Positions 15,261 to 23,342 are shown, numbered from the stretch's first letter. The stretch is DNA of 34,623 nucleotides from Candidatus Omnitrophota bacterium (GCA_023247895.1 JAHFFP010000005.1:1-34623), one strand, 5' to 3'. Notes: generated from the sequence alone by a model not told the origin. A program made the numbers and translations.

Positions 15261-16515
15261 ATTAGTAATTGAGGGGGGGGTGAGTTTAAAAGGTACTACG
15301 CAGGTAAGCGGCGCTAAGAATTCAGTCTTACCGCTTTTAGCCGCATGCCTCTTGACTAATGAGCGCTGCCGTATAAAAAACGTCCCGAACTTGCGCGATG
15401 TAAACACGATGATTAAGATATTGCGTTCATTAGGGGCGTACGCGGAATTCTCTAATGGAGAGGTGGTGGTTGAGGCCAAGAATTTAAAGAGCCATAGCGC
15501 GGATTATAAGCTGGTTTCCACTATGCGCGCGTCTTTTTGTGTGTTAGGGCCGCTTTTAGGCAGGCTGCGCAAGGCCAAAGTATCTTTGCCAGGAGGCTGC
15601 ATTATCGGCGTAAGGCCGGTTGACCTTCATGTAAAAGGCATAGTATCCCTTGGGGCAAGGGTTGAGGTGCAGGGAGGGTATGTGGTAGTTGAGGCAAAAA
15701 GCTTGCACGGGGCAAATATGTATTTGGGGGGGGCGTTTGGCTCTTCAGTGTTAGCGACCGATAATGTGATGATGGCAGCAGTGCTTGCCAAAGGTAAGAC
15801 CGTAATTGAGTCTGCCGCGTGTGAACCTGAGGTGGTGGATTTGGCTAATTTCTTAAATAAAATGGGCGCCAAGATTAAAGGCCATGGCACTCCATGCATT
15901 GAAATAGAAGGCGTGCGGCATTTACACGGTACAGATTATCATGTTATCCCTGACCGTATTGAAGCAGGGACCTTTATTTTGGCAACGGCGATTACTAAAG
16001 GCGATTGTATCATAAAAGGAGCATTTAAAGAACATTTAGGGGCATTGCTAGACAAACTTATTGAAGCCGGAGTCAAAATTGAAGACGCTGACGGAGGTTT
16101 ACGGGTAAGGCCGCGCAAGAATTTAAAACCGGTTAATATTACGACATTGCCTTATCCCGGGTTTCCCACCGATATGCAGGCGCAGGTGATGTCGCTGATG
16201 AGCGTAACTCCGGGGATAAGTATTATTACAGAAAAAATTTACCCAGATAGGTTTATGCATGTGGCAGAGCTTAATCGTATGGGTGCGAATGTAATGAGGG
16301 AAGGGCCTCATGCGATTGTTTCAGGGAAAAAATCATTGTCTGGGGCCCCTGTGATGGCCTCAGACTTGCGCGCCTCAGCGGCATTGGTTTTGGCGGGGCT
16401 TATTGCCAAAGGACGCACTGAGATATCCCGTATTTACCATCTTGACCGCGGGTATGAAAATTTGGAATTAAAATTACAAAAGTTAGGGGCGAGGGTTTGG
16501 AGAGAGAAGGAATAA
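15253..16515 (+). CDS. murA: UDP-N-acetylglucosamine 1-carboxyvinyltransferase
   Basis: First committed step of peptidoglycan synthesis: enolpyruvyl transfer from PEP to UDP-GlcNAc. The N-terminal substrate motif GAKNSVLPLLAACLL is present. Catalytic Cys116 lies in LPGGCIIGVRPVDLH, the Cys form that fosfomycin can alkylate (the Asp variant is resistant). The C-terminal GFPTDMQAQ and RASAALVLAGL motifs are also present. Length of 420 aa is typical. The start overlaps the prmC end by 8 nt, implying translational coupling. A cell wall is therefore expected. Confidence 0.97.
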   Translation: MDKLVIEGGVSLKGTTQVSGAKNSVLPLLAACLLTNERCRIKNVPNLRDVNTMIKILRSLGAYAEFSNGEVVVEAKNLKSHSADYKLVSTMRASFCVLGPLLGRLRKAKVSLPGGCIIGVRPVDLHVKGIVSLGARVEVQGGYVVVEAKSLHGANMYLGGAFGSSVLATDNVMMAAVLAKGKTVIESAACEPEVVDLANFLNKMGAKIKGHGTPCIEIEGVRHLHGTDYHVIPDRIEAGTFILATAITKGDCIIKGAFKEHLGALLDKLIEAGVKIEDADGGLRVRPRKNLKPVNITTLPYPGFPTDMQAQVMSLMSVTPGISIITEKIYPDRFMHVAELNRMGANVMREGPHAIVSGKKSLSGAPVMASDLRASAALVLAGLIAKGRTEISRIYHLDRGYENLELKLQKLGARVWREKE

Positions 16516-16524
16516 TAAAAAATT

Positions 16525-16600
16525 AGCGTATAGGGTATAGGGTATAGCGGATAGAATAAATTTCCGCTAAACGCTAAACGCTAAACGCTAAACGCTAAAG
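16525..16600 (+). repeat. Inverted heptamer array D (murA/trpG gap)
   Basis: Left units AGCGTAT, AGGGTAT, AGGGTAT, AGCGGAT plus AG (16525-16554); right arm TTCCGCT then four perfect AAACGCT units and AAAG (16562-16600). The arm abuts the trpG ATG, which lacks a Shine-Dalgarno sequence. Confidence 0.9.
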
Positions 16601-17167
16601 ATGATTTTAATGATTGATAACTATGACTCTTTTACCTACAACTTAGTCCAGTATTTGGGCGAGTTGGGGCAGAATCTTAAGGTATTTCGTAACGATAAGA
16701 TTTCTATAGAAAAAATCAGGAAACTCAAGCCTGAGAGGATTGCAATTTCTCCAGGCCCCGGAACGCCAAGTGACGCAGGGATATCAAAAGACGTTATCAG
16801 GGAATTTGCCGGTAAAATACCTCTCTTGGGAGTATGTTTAGGGCATCAATGTATTGGCGAGGTTTTCGGGGGAAAGATCATTCAGGCAAAGAAGCTTATG
16901 CACGGAAAAACCTCCATGATTTATCATAATGAAAAAGGGATTTTTCGAGGTATCCCTAACCCTTTTGAGGCAACGCGCTACCATTCCCTGCTTGTAGAAA
17001 GAAAAAGCTTACCCAATGCCCTCGAAATAACCGCGTGGACAAAGCAAAACGAGATTATGGGCCTAGAGCATAAGCAGTATCCTTTATTCGGGGTGCAGTT
17101 TCACCCTGAGTCTATCTTGACTAAAGAGGGAAAGAATATCCTTAAAAATTTCCTAAAAATAAAATAA
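16601..17167 (+). CDS. trpG: Anthranilate synthase component II (glutamine amidotransferase)
   Basis: Class I glutamine amidotransferase of 188 aa that supplies ammonia to the chorismate-binding subunit. [20 protein letters not shown] at the start is diagnostic of TrpG/PabA. The catalytic triad is visible: Cys79 in GVCLGHQ, His168 and Glu170 in FHPES. Position before trpD supports TrpG, though such subunits often also serve PabB. Its partner TrpE is not in this window. The start follows heptamer array D directly with no ribosome site. Confidence 0.93.
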   Translation: MILMIDNYDSFTYNLVQYLGELGQNLKVFRNDKISIEKIRKLKPERIAISPGPGTPSDAGISKDVIREFAGKIPLLGVCLGHQCIGEVFGGKIIQAKKLMHGKTSMIYHNEKGIFRGIPNPFEATRYHSLLVERKSLPNALEITAWTKQNEIMGLEHKQYPLFGVQFHPESILTKEGKNILKNFLKIK

Positions 17168-17215
17168 GTGTTGCCTACGGCGTATTGCGTATAAGGTAGA
17201 GCGTATTGTGTTAAA
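17168..17215 (+). repeat. Degenerate heptamer remnant (trpG/trpD gap)
   Basis: GCGTATT GCGTATA AGGTAGA GCGTATT units can be read with a 7-nt period, but there is no clear right arm. It is probably a decayed member of the array family. Confidence 0.5.
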
Positions 17216-17226
17216 CGATAAAAAGT

Positions 17227-18237
17227 ATGATTAAGGAAGCGATTAATCAGTTAGCCGAAAAAAAGAGCCTTACTCAAGTTCAAATGCAAAAGTCTGTGGA
17301 AGAGATTATGCGTGAGGCTGCTACTCCGGCCCAGATTGCCGCATTCTTAATGGCGCTGCGGATGAAGGGTGAAACCGTCGATGAAATTACCGGCGCCGCC
17401 AGAGCAATGAGGGAATTTGTAAAGCGGATACATGTTGCGGAGGATGTGGTGTTAGATACCTGCGGCACGGGTGGAGATATTAAACATACGTTTAACATTT
17501 CGACAATTTCAGCCTTTGTCGCCGCAGGATGCGGTTTGGTAGTTGCCAAGCACGGCAATAGGGCGGTATCCAGCCGTTGTGGAAGCGCTGACCTCTTAGA
17601 GGCATTAGGGGTAAACATTAATATTGACAAGCAGAAAGTGGAGGAGTGTTTAAAGAAAGTGGGTATAGGATTCTTGTTCGCCCAGAATTTGCATCCGGCA
17701 ATGAAGAGCGTCGCAGCCATACGTAAGGAATTAGGCCTACGAACTATCTTTAATCTCCTGGGGCCGTTAACCAACCCGGCGTTTGCCACGCATCAATTAT
17801 TGGGGGTATATGATCCGGCATTACTGAAAATTATGGCAAAGGTTCTGGGTAATTTAGGGATACGACACGCGATGGTCGTGCATGGGGCTGACGGCCTGGA
17901 TGAAATTACTACCACGGCAAAAACGCAAGCCTGTGAATTAAAGAATAAGAAGGTGCGCTGTTATACTCTTAACCCCTCGGAATTTGGAATCAAAAAAGCC
18001 CGGCTTAAAGATTTAGAGGGTGGAAACACGGATGATAACGCCCGTATTGCTTTAGCTATACTTCAGGGAGAAAAAGGGCCTAAACGGGATATCGTAGTAT
18101 TCAACGCAGGTTGTGCCGTATATACGGCGGACAAAACGAAGTCAATTAAAGAAGCCATACTCTTGGCAAAGGAAGCGATAAATTCAGGGAATGCGTTACG
18201 GAAGTTAGAGGGGTTGAGGGAGATTACGAACAGGTAG
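17227..18237 (+). CDS. trpD: Anthranilate phosphoribosyltransferase
   Basis: Transfers phosphoribosyl from PRPP to anthranilate, the second step of tryptophan synthesis. Motifs DTCGTGGD (near 78) for PRPP, and KHGNRAVSSRCGSADLLEALG (near 107) for magnesium and anthranilate, are intact. Length 336 aa is typical. The gene begins 59 nt after trpG, and trpC begins 16 nt after its stop, so G-D-C-F are likely one transcript. Confidence 0.97.
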   Translation: MIKEAINQLAEKKSLTQVQMQKSVEEIMREAATPAQIAAFLMALRMKGETVDEITGAARAMREFVKRIHVAEDVVLDTCGTGGDIKHTFNISTISAFVAAGCGLVVAKHGNRAVSSRCGSADLLEALGVNINIDKQKVEECLKKVGIGFLFAQNLHPAMKSVAAIRKELGLRTIFNLLGPLTNPAFATHQLLGVYDPALLKIMAKVLGNLGIRHAMVVHGADGLDEITTTAKTQACELKNKKVRCYTLNPSEFGIKKARLKDLEGGNTDDNARIALAILQGEKGPKRDIVVFNAGCAVYTADKTKSIKEAILLAKEAINSGNALRKLEGLREITNR

Positions 18238-18253
18238 GGATTAAAATATAAAA

Positions 18254-19108
18254 ATGGATTTTTTAAAAGAAGTATTATTAGAGAAGCAAAAGGCGGTAAA
18301 AGAGGCAAAACGGGTTTATCCTGAAGATGAACTGCGTAAGAAATTGGAGGAGCCGCGCATCTACAGGCCTTTTAAGCAGGCAATAAGCGAGCCGGGGAAA
18401 CTGCATATTATCGCTGAGATAAAAAAGGCTTCGCCGTCAGAAGGGCTGTTCAGGGAGCATTTTGACCCTGTCCAGATATCCCGGCTTTATCAAAATGCGG
18501 GGGTAAGCGCGGTATCTATTTTGACAGAAGAAAAATATTTTCAGGGAAAGATTGCCTATCTTAATCAAGTGCGTAAGATTATCGAACTGCCCATTTTAAG
18601 GAAGGATTTTATTTATGAGCCGTATCAGCTCTACGAATCTAAATTCTTTGGGGCTGACGCCGTGCTTTTGATTGCTGAAATTTTAAAAGAGGGAAAGCTT
18701 TCCGAGTTTCTTGCTTTAGCCAAAAGGCTTGAGCTGGATTGCCTGGTTGAAGTGGCCAGTAGAGTTGAACTTGCGTACGCGCTTACGCAAGGCTCTGAGA
18801 TTATCGGAATAAATAACCGCAATCTTCATAGCCTGGAGGTGGATACGAAATTAGCCGCCTCGTTAGTAAAAGATATTCCCGAAGGTAAGGTTATCGTGGC
18901 AGAGTCAGGGATCAAGACCCATCGCGAATATGAAGCTTATAAGAAACTCAAAATGAATGCCCTTTTAATCGGCAGTGCCTTTATGAAGGCAGAAGATATT
19001 AAACAAAAAATAAAAGAGGTTGTTGATGGCAAAGAGCCTAAAAAGAAGAAAACGGCTCAAAAGGTAAAACCTGAGAAAGTTAACCGCAAAAGGGCAAGCA
19101 AAAAGTGA
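18254..19108 (+). CDS. trpC: Indole-3-glycerol phosphate synthase
   Basis: Closes the indole ring from CdRP. A (beta/alpha)8 barrel with EIKKASPSEG (near 55), LRKDFIYEPYQLYES (near 116), GINNRNLHSLEVD (near 187) and ESGI, which carry the known catalytic lysines, glutamates and asparagine. At 284 aa it is about 25 residues longer than usual because of a lysine-rich tail (KEPKKKKTAQKVKPEKVNR) after the final helix. That tail is probably disordered and of unknown role. The stop overlaps trpF by 4 nt (GTGA). Confidence 0.96.
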   Translation: MDFLKEVLLEKQKAVKEAKRVYPEDELRKKLEEPRIYRPFKQAISEPGKLHIIAEIKKASPSEGLFREHFDPVQISRLYQNAGVSAVSILTEEKYFQGKIAYLNQVRKIIELPILRKDFIYEPYQLYESKFFGADAVLLIAEILKEGKLSEFLALAKRLELDCLVEVASRVELAYALTQGSEIIGINNRNLHSLEVDTKLAASLVKDIPEGKVIVAESGIKTHREYEAYKKLKMNALLIGSAFMKAEDIKQKIKEVVDGKEPKKKKTAQKVKPEKVNRKRASKK

Positions 19109-19746
19109 TATCTCAACAGAAGGCGGAGAAGGCAAAGGTAAAGATTTGCGGAATAACTAACCTTGAGGATGCCCTCGCCGCTCAGGAAGCAGGCGCGGAC
19201 GCACTTGGCTTTGTGTTCTATCCTAAAAGCCCGCGATACATGAGGCCTCAAGGCGCGCGCAAAATCATTTCTTGCCTCAAGAAAAAAATCAAGAAAATCG
19301 GAGTCTTTGTCAATCCTTCGTTGCCATATGCCAGGCGCATTGCTTACTCTTGCTATTTGGATATGCTCCAGTTCCATGGGGAAGAGCCGGCGGCATTTTG
19401 CCAGAATTTCCCTGGATATAAGATAATTAAGGCATTTAGAATTAAAAATAAAGAGAGTTTAGAATCCCTTAAGGAATATAGAAGAGTTAATTATTATTTG
19501 TTCGATGCTTTTCATAAGGATGCCTTCGGAGGCACAGGGAGAAAATTCAAGTGGACGTTACTTAAGAACCTTCAAATTGAGAAGCCTTTTTTTCTCTCCG
19601 GAGGATTAACTATCCAAAATGTTGTTTTTGCGGTTAATGCCCTGCGTCCTGATTGGGTAGATGTTTCAAGTGGAGTGGAAGTGTCTATAGGAATTAAAGA
19701 TAAGAATTTGATAAAAGAATTTATTGCCAAGGTAAAGGGGACATGA
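19105..19746 (+). CDS. trpF: Phosphoribosylanthranilate isomerase
   Basis: Amadori rearrangement of PRA to CdRP. VKICGITNLEDALAA with the catalytic Cys near residue 14, GADALGFVFYPKSPRY, and the C-terminal VDVSSGVE phosphate site are visible. Length 213 aa. The GTG start overlaps the trpC stop. Its own stop overlaps the next gene (ATGA), so a non-trp RNase is co-translated with this operon. Confidence 0.95.
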   Translation: MISQQKAEKAKVKICGITNLEDALAAQEAGADALGFVFYPKSPRYMRPQGARKIISCLKKKIKKIGVFVNPSLPYARRIAYSCYLDMLQFHGEEPAAFCQNFPGYKIIKAFRIKNKESLESLKEYRRVNYYLFDAFHKDAFGGTGRKFKWTLLKNLQIEKPFFLSGGLTIQNVVFAVNALRPDWVDVSSGVEVSIGIKDKNLIKEFIAKVKGT

Positions 19747-21140
19747 CAGCAACTATTACTTTTTGCGGCGGGGTGCGTACGGTTACCGGCTCAAGCCATT
19801 TGCTTGAGGTGGAGGGAGAAAGGATAGTTATTGATTGCGGCTTATTCCAGGGCCATCGCGAAGAGTTCTATAAAATTAATTCACATTTTTGTTTTAACCC
19901 CGTATCAATTGATGCCCTTGTGACTTCGCACAGCCATATTGACCACTGCGGAAATCTGCCTAATGTGGTAAGAAATGGTTATAAAGGAAAGATTTTCGTT
20001 ACCAAACCTACCAGGGATCTTATGAAACTGATGCTTTTAGATAGCGCCAAGATTCAGGAGGAAGATATCAAGTTTGTAAATAAGATTAACGCCCGCAGGG
20101 GGCTCCCTCTTCGTCAGCCATTATACACCATTGAAGATGCCACGAAGGCATTAAAGAAACTCAGGGCAATGGATTATCGTAAGAAATTTAAGCTCACGCC
20201 CCATATCAGTTGCGCCTTTTATGACGCAGGGCATATCTTAGGTTCATCGATACCTCTTTTAGAGATGCGTTCTCATAATCAAACCATGCGAATGGCCTAT
20301 TGCGTTGATTTGGGGCGTAATGGTATCCCTTTGCTAGAAGATCCCGATATCTTGGAAAACATAGATTATCTTATTATTGAAAGCACCTACGGAGGAAGAG
20401 CCCATGAGTTAATTGCCGATGCCAAAATGCAGCTAGCAATGACTATTAATCGCACGCTAGAGCGGGGGGGGAAAGTAATCATTCCGGCGTTTGCCCTTGA
20501 GCGTACCCAGGAAGTAGTCTATTACTTGGGGCAGTTAATAAAGGAAAAAATAATTACACAGGTTCCTATATATGTAGATAGCCCTCTCGCTTGTAATATT
20601 ACGGATGTATTTATGGAAAATAGCGCAAGCCTTGACGATGAAGCTAAGAGCCTGATACGTAAAAAGGCCGATCCTTTCGGCCTTAATTCCATCCGCTATA
20701 TTCGAGATAATGAAGAATCAAAAAAGCTCAATTCTGATAAACAGCCGATGATTATTATTTCAACCTCCGGCATGTGCGAGTCAGGAAGAATCCTGCATCA
20801 TCTGCGCAATAATATTGAGGATGAGCGTAATACCATCGTGGTCGTTGGGTACATGGCAAAGAATACCCTTGGCAAAAGGATAGTTGAGCGCCATAAAAGG
20901 GTAAAGATTTTTGGCGAGAGTTTCGAGCTTAAGGCAGAGGTTGAGGTCATCAATGCCTTTAGCGCCCATGCGGATAAGAATGAATTGCTCGAGTATGTCC
21001 TAAAAACCAAAGGCAGGCTCAAGAAAATCTTTATTGTGCATGGGGATATGGACCAATCTGAGGCCTTGGCTTTGAACCTGAAGAATAACGGTTTCAATGC
21101 CTATATCCCTAAGAAGTTTGAAACTGTAGCATTACCTTAG
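19743..21140 (+). CDS. Metallo-beta-lactamase/beta-CASP RNA-processing exonuclease
   Basis: A 465-aa two-domain nuclease of the CPSF-73-like bacterial family. The N-terminal MBL fold carries TSHSHIDHCGN (the HxHxDH zinc motif, near 60), a second site in DAGHILGSS, and IESTYGG. The beta-CASP insert is followed by a conserved His in the AFSAHADKNELL region and IVHGD near the C-terminus. The family cleaves RNA. It differs from RNase J, which is longer and has a C-terminal extension. It overlaps trpF by 4 nt. The physiological substrate is not visible. Confidence 0.9.
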   Translation: MTATITFCGGVRTVTGSSHLLEVEGERIVIDCGLFQGHREEFYKINSHFCFNPVSIDALVTSHSHIDHCGNLPNVVRNGYKGKIFVTKPTRDLMKLMLLDSAKIQEEDIKFVNKINARRGLPLRQPLYTIEDATKALKKLRAMDYRKKFKLTPHISCAFYDAGHILGSSIPLLEMRSHNQTMRMAYCVDLGRNGIPLLEDPDILENIDYLIIESTYGGRAHELIADAKMQLAMTINRTLERGGKVIIPAFALERTQEVVYYLGQLIKEKIITQVPIYVDSPLACNITDVFMENSASLDDEAKSLIRKKADPFGLNSIRYIRDNEESKKLNSDKQPMIIISTSGMCESGRILHHLRNNIEDERNTIVVVGYMAKNTLGKRIVERHKRVKIFGESFELKAEVEVINAFSAHADKNELLEYVLKTKGRLKKIFIVHGDMDQSEALALNLKNNGFNAYIPKKFETVALP

Positions 21141-21190
21141 TATGCATAGAGGGCCTATTTGCTTTGGATTTTAGGAACCTATAAGGAGGC

Positions 21191-21219
21191 TTGAAAAAAG
21201 TTTATTTTTAAGGTATACT
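21191..21219 (+). promoter_or_regulatory. Strong sigma-70-type promoter of the structured RNA
   Basis: TTGAAA (21191-21196), an exactly 17-nt spacer, TATACT (21214-21219). Transcription should begin near 21226. There is no ORF with a ribosome site in the following 190 nt. Confidence 0.75.
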
Positions 21220-21225
21220 TTAATT

Positions 21226-21414
21226 AGGAAGGCAGAGAGAGAAGTAGAAGGTGGACTTTGAGGTATTCTGCTTTCCACCGGTAAAGGCAAGCCTCGAGAG
21301 TGAAGTAGAGGCGAAGCAGAGATGCAAGAAAACGAAGAAGGTGATGGAAAGGCTCACCTTTATCGGTAGTTTCTATGAGAATACGAAAGCACCCGATTTC
21401 TCGGGTGCTTTTTT
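21226..21414 (+). ncRNA. Putative stand-alone structured RNA, about 190 nt, family unknown
   Basis: This fills most of a 340-nt gap without genes and is bracketed by a strong promoter and an intrinsic terminator. Local helices: GGTGGA/TCCACC (21250-21255/21274-21279), GCCTC/GAGGC (21291-21295/21308-21312), AAGGTGA/TCACCTT (21338-21344/21354-21360). A closing helix GTAGAA/TTCTAT (21244-21249/21371-21376) would enclose all three. GTATTCT in the first loop (21263-21269) is complementary to AGAATAC (21378-21384), giving a possible pseudoknot. GGTAAAGG with CCTTTATC is a competing pairing. Loops are purine-rich. I could not match it to tmRNA, SRP RNA, RNase P, 6S RNA or common riboswitches. It could instead be a terminated leader of the downstream ydbH-like gene. 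Confidence 0.6.
21386..21414 (+). terminator. Intrinsic terminator of the structured RNA
   Basis: AAAGCACCCGA, loop TTTC, TCGGGTGCTTT, continuing into a T run (21409-21414). An 8-bp GC-rich stem plus A/T pairs followed by T's: a textbook rho-independent terminator. Confidence 0.9.
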
Positions 21415-21435
21415 ATTTTAGGGGCAATGTATTTA

Positions 21436-21444
21436 TGCTATACT
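21436..21444 (+). promoter_or_regulatory. Possible extended -10 promoter for the ydbH-like gene
   Basis: TGCTATACT is an extended -10 (TGn plus TATACT). No good -35 is visible. It lies after the terminator, with transcription expected near 21451, about 30 nt before the ATG at 21480, and would let the envelope module be expressed independently of the RNA. Confidence 0.45.
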
Positions 21445-21479
21445 TATCGAAGATGAAATATAATGAAATTAGGAAAACT

Positions 21480-22628
21480 ATGAAAAAACTTATTTTCTGC
21501 GTAAGTATCCTTACAGTACTGTTACTATCAATTTCTTATTCAATAAAGCCTTTAGTGTTATCTTTTGCTAAAGTAAAGATAAAAGATACCTTTAGCGCAA
21601 GCGCGGTTTCTATCCGGGATTGCGAAGTTAACCCTTTACGAGGAGTTGTCTTCTCCAATATAGAAATTAGACGAGGCAGTCTGTATGATTTTAAGCTACA
21701 AAAGCTAAAGATTGCATATGCGCTGCCGCATATAATCAAAGGTGCTATTTCAAAAGTATCTTTGGAAGGCGCAAGTATCAAAGTGAATATGGGAAATAAG
21801 GATATCCATGAATTCCTTACCTATTGCAACTTTTCTTCTAAAGGAACAGCTTTCTTCGTAGAGGCCTTAGAGTTGTCAGAACTAACGTTAGACATAAAGA
21901 GCGCTAATGTCAATATCGGCGCCCATGTTTCATTGGATTTTTCTTTGGCAAAACGCACTTTAGATTTTATTGATTTAGAAATTAGCCAATTTAATAATAA
22001 TAATATAAACGTGCAGGATTTGAGCTTAAACATAGGCCGTAATAAGGCTCTTCAAGGCCTTTATATAAGAGAAATAGGATACGACAAAATTAAGGTAAAA
22101 GAAGTTAAGTCAAGAGTGAATTATAACGCTGAAGCGATTGCATTTGATCCTTTATCTGCTGAAGTCTTAAAAGGGAAGATAAATGCGGTGGTGAATGTAA
22201 CCTTGGGAAAAACAATCGCCTACACCCTTGACTTGAAGGCGTGTAATCTGGACTTAGAGAATTTAGCCGAAGATTTGAGATTGGTTGAGAAATTTCAAAT
22301 GAGCGGAAAAGTGGGAGGAAGCCTTAAGGCTAAGGGGCAAGGGTTGGCAATAAGTATTATTGAAGGAGCATTTTCCATAACAGAGCCTGGCGGTGTCTTG
22401 AGTATTAAGGATAAAAAGGTTATTGAAAACATCGCACGAAGCTCCAAAATGCCCTACGAGATATTAGTAGAAGGTTTTAAGAATTACCGCTATAATAATG
22501 GAAAGGTTGCTTTGGCGTTACAAGGAAGCGATGTGGTTCTCTCTGCCGCTTTTGAGGGAGATGCGGGGAATCGTGGTTTTGATATCAGATGGCATAATCC
22601 CGGATTTTTCAATATAGGAAAGGAGTAG
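21480..22628 (+). CDS. YdbH/AsmA-like membrane-anchored protein (short form)
   Basis: Start chosen at ATG 21480, 7 nt after AGGA. The ORF-track start at 21375 lies upstream of the terminator. The 382-aa product begins with a signal anchor (MKKLIFCVSILTVLLLSIS) and continues as a beta-rich AsmA-superfamily protein (SLEGASIKVNMGN, EGAFSITEPGGVLSIKDK, GKVALALQGSDVVLSAAFEG). The C-terminal part resembles the YdbH domain once named dicarboxylate transport. E. coli YdbH is about twice as long and works with TamB and YhdP in moving phospholipid to the outer membrane. The neighbour encodes YnbE- and YdbL-like parts, which strongly supports this call. Assignment is from motif memory, without alignment. 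Confidence 0.65.
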   Translation: MKKLIFCVSILTVLLLSISYSIKPLVLSFAKVKIKDTFSASAVSIRDCEVNPLRGVVFSNIEIRRGSLYDFKLQKLKIAYALPHIIKGAISKVSLEGASIKVNMGNKDIHEFLTYCNFSSKGTAFFVEALELSELTLDIKSANVNIGAHVSLDFSLAKRTLDFIDLEISQFNNNNINVQDLSLNIGRNKALQGLYIREIGYDKIKVKEVKSRVNYNAEAIAFDPLSAEVLKGKINAVVNVTLGKTIAYTLDLKACNLDLENLAEDLRLVEKFQMSGKVGGSLKAKGQGLAISIIEGAFSITEPGGVLSIKDKKVIENIARSSKMPYEILVEGFKNYRYNNGKVALALQGSDVVLSAAFEGDAGNRGFDIRWHNPGFFNIGKE

Positions 22629-22631
22629 GCA

Positions 22632-23216
22632 ATGAAGATGATTTTTCTGATGCTTTGGGCATTCGCAATGGCTTTTGGCTGTGCAAGGATAAAGGTAGAA
22701 GCTCCTAAGGAGCCGATAAAGATGGATATCTCGATGCGCCTCGATATTTATCAGCATGTGGCCAAGGATATTGATAATATTGAGGATATGATTTCAGGCC
22801 CTTCAAAACAAACAAAACCAAATAATTCCCAGAGTAAGTTGTTTGATTATCTTATGCCTTGTGCTTATGCCCAGGAGGCCTTAAGCCCTGAAATAGAAGC
22901 CGCGGTATCCGGGCGTAAACAGAGGCGCGCGGAATTAGTAACTTGGGAGCAAAAAGGCGTGGTGGGAGAAAATAGCTTAGGCTTGGTGGTGATAATGGCC
23001 TCTGAAAGCGTGGATGGTTTGGTAAAGGAATTAGTGAATGCCGAAAATAGCGATCGAATGGTTATTTATCAGTCGGTGTCAAAGAAGAATAATGTCCCTA
23101 TAGAAGAGGTGCAAAGATTATACGCTAAACGCCTTCAGGATGACGCACCGGCAGGTACGCCGATAGAGATTTTAAGCGAGAAGAGCGTAACCTATGAGTG
23201 GGCAATAAAAAAATAG
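22632..23216 (+). CDS. YnbE-YdbL fusion lipoprotein
   Basis: A 194-aa protein with a lipoprotein signal ending AMAFG-C17. Right after the Cys, ARIKVEAPKEPIKMDISM closely follows E. coli YnbE (CTPRIEVAAPKEPITINMN). After a linker, residues about 93-190 resemble YdbL (DUF1318): KGVVGENSLG parallels GRVGETLSG, with NVPIEEVQRLYAKRL and a C-terminal APAGTP. In E. coli these are two adjacent genes beside ydbH; YnbE partners YdbH across the envelope and YdbL assists. Here both are one polypeptide, 4 nt after the YdbH-like gene with AGGAG between. The junction keeps CAYAQEA, which looks like a relic signal-peptidase site, so post-translational separation is conceivable. Confidence 0.75.
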   Translation: MKMIFLMLWAFAMAFGCARIKVEAPKEPIKMDISMRLDIYQHVAKDIDNIEDMISGPSKQTKPNNSQSKLFDYLMPCAYAQEALSPEIEAAVSGRKQRRAELVTWEQKGVVGENSLGLVVIMASESVDGLVKELVNAENSDRMVIYQSVSKKNNVPIEEVQRLYAKRLQDDAPAGTPIEILSEKSVTYEWAIKK

Positions 23217-23251
23217 GAAGGAAGATAACGGTTAGCTTATATGGTTATCAA

Positions 23252-23279
23252 TTGCAAAGTTTACATGGTCTGTTATAAT
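23252..23279 (+). promoter_or_regulatory. Sigma-70-type promoter for the HtpX-like gene
   Basis: TTGCAA (23252-23257), a 16-nt spacer, then a perfect TATAAT (23274-23279). The leader from about 23286 to 23398 contains a heptamer run and possible pairing of GGTTATGGAG (23300-23309) with CTACGTAACC. Confidence 0.65.
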
Positions 23280-23314
23280 GGGTAAAAAATACGTTACATG
23301 GTTATGGAGCGGGA

Positions 23315-23342
23315 AACGTTTGAAGGTGAACGTTGAAGGCAG
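23315..23342 (+). repeat. Short heptamer run in the htpX leader
   Basis: AACGTTT GAAGGTG AACGTTG AAGGCAG: two alternating 7-mers repeated once. The unit differs from the AGCGTAT and AGTCTAT arrays but has the same period. It lies between the promoter and the ribosome site (AAGGAGT). Confidence 0.6.

Noticed and set aside
17280-17789. 169-aa minus-strand ORF within trpD
   Set aside because: It is the antisense shadow of a gene with intact family motifs; no ribosome site and no recognisable protein features.
21226-21414. tmRNA, SRP RNA, RNase P RNA, 6S RNA or a common riboswitch
   Set aside because: None of their hallmark sequences (for example GGAAG...GCAGCC of SRP RNA, the tRNA-like end of tmRNA, the GAGGAAAGTCC start of RNase P) or 6S-like long-hairpin folding is present.
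21375-21479. ORF-track start for the YdbH-like protein
   Set aside because: It would translate through the intrinsic terminator; ATG 21480 has a ribosome site and begins a proper signal anchor.
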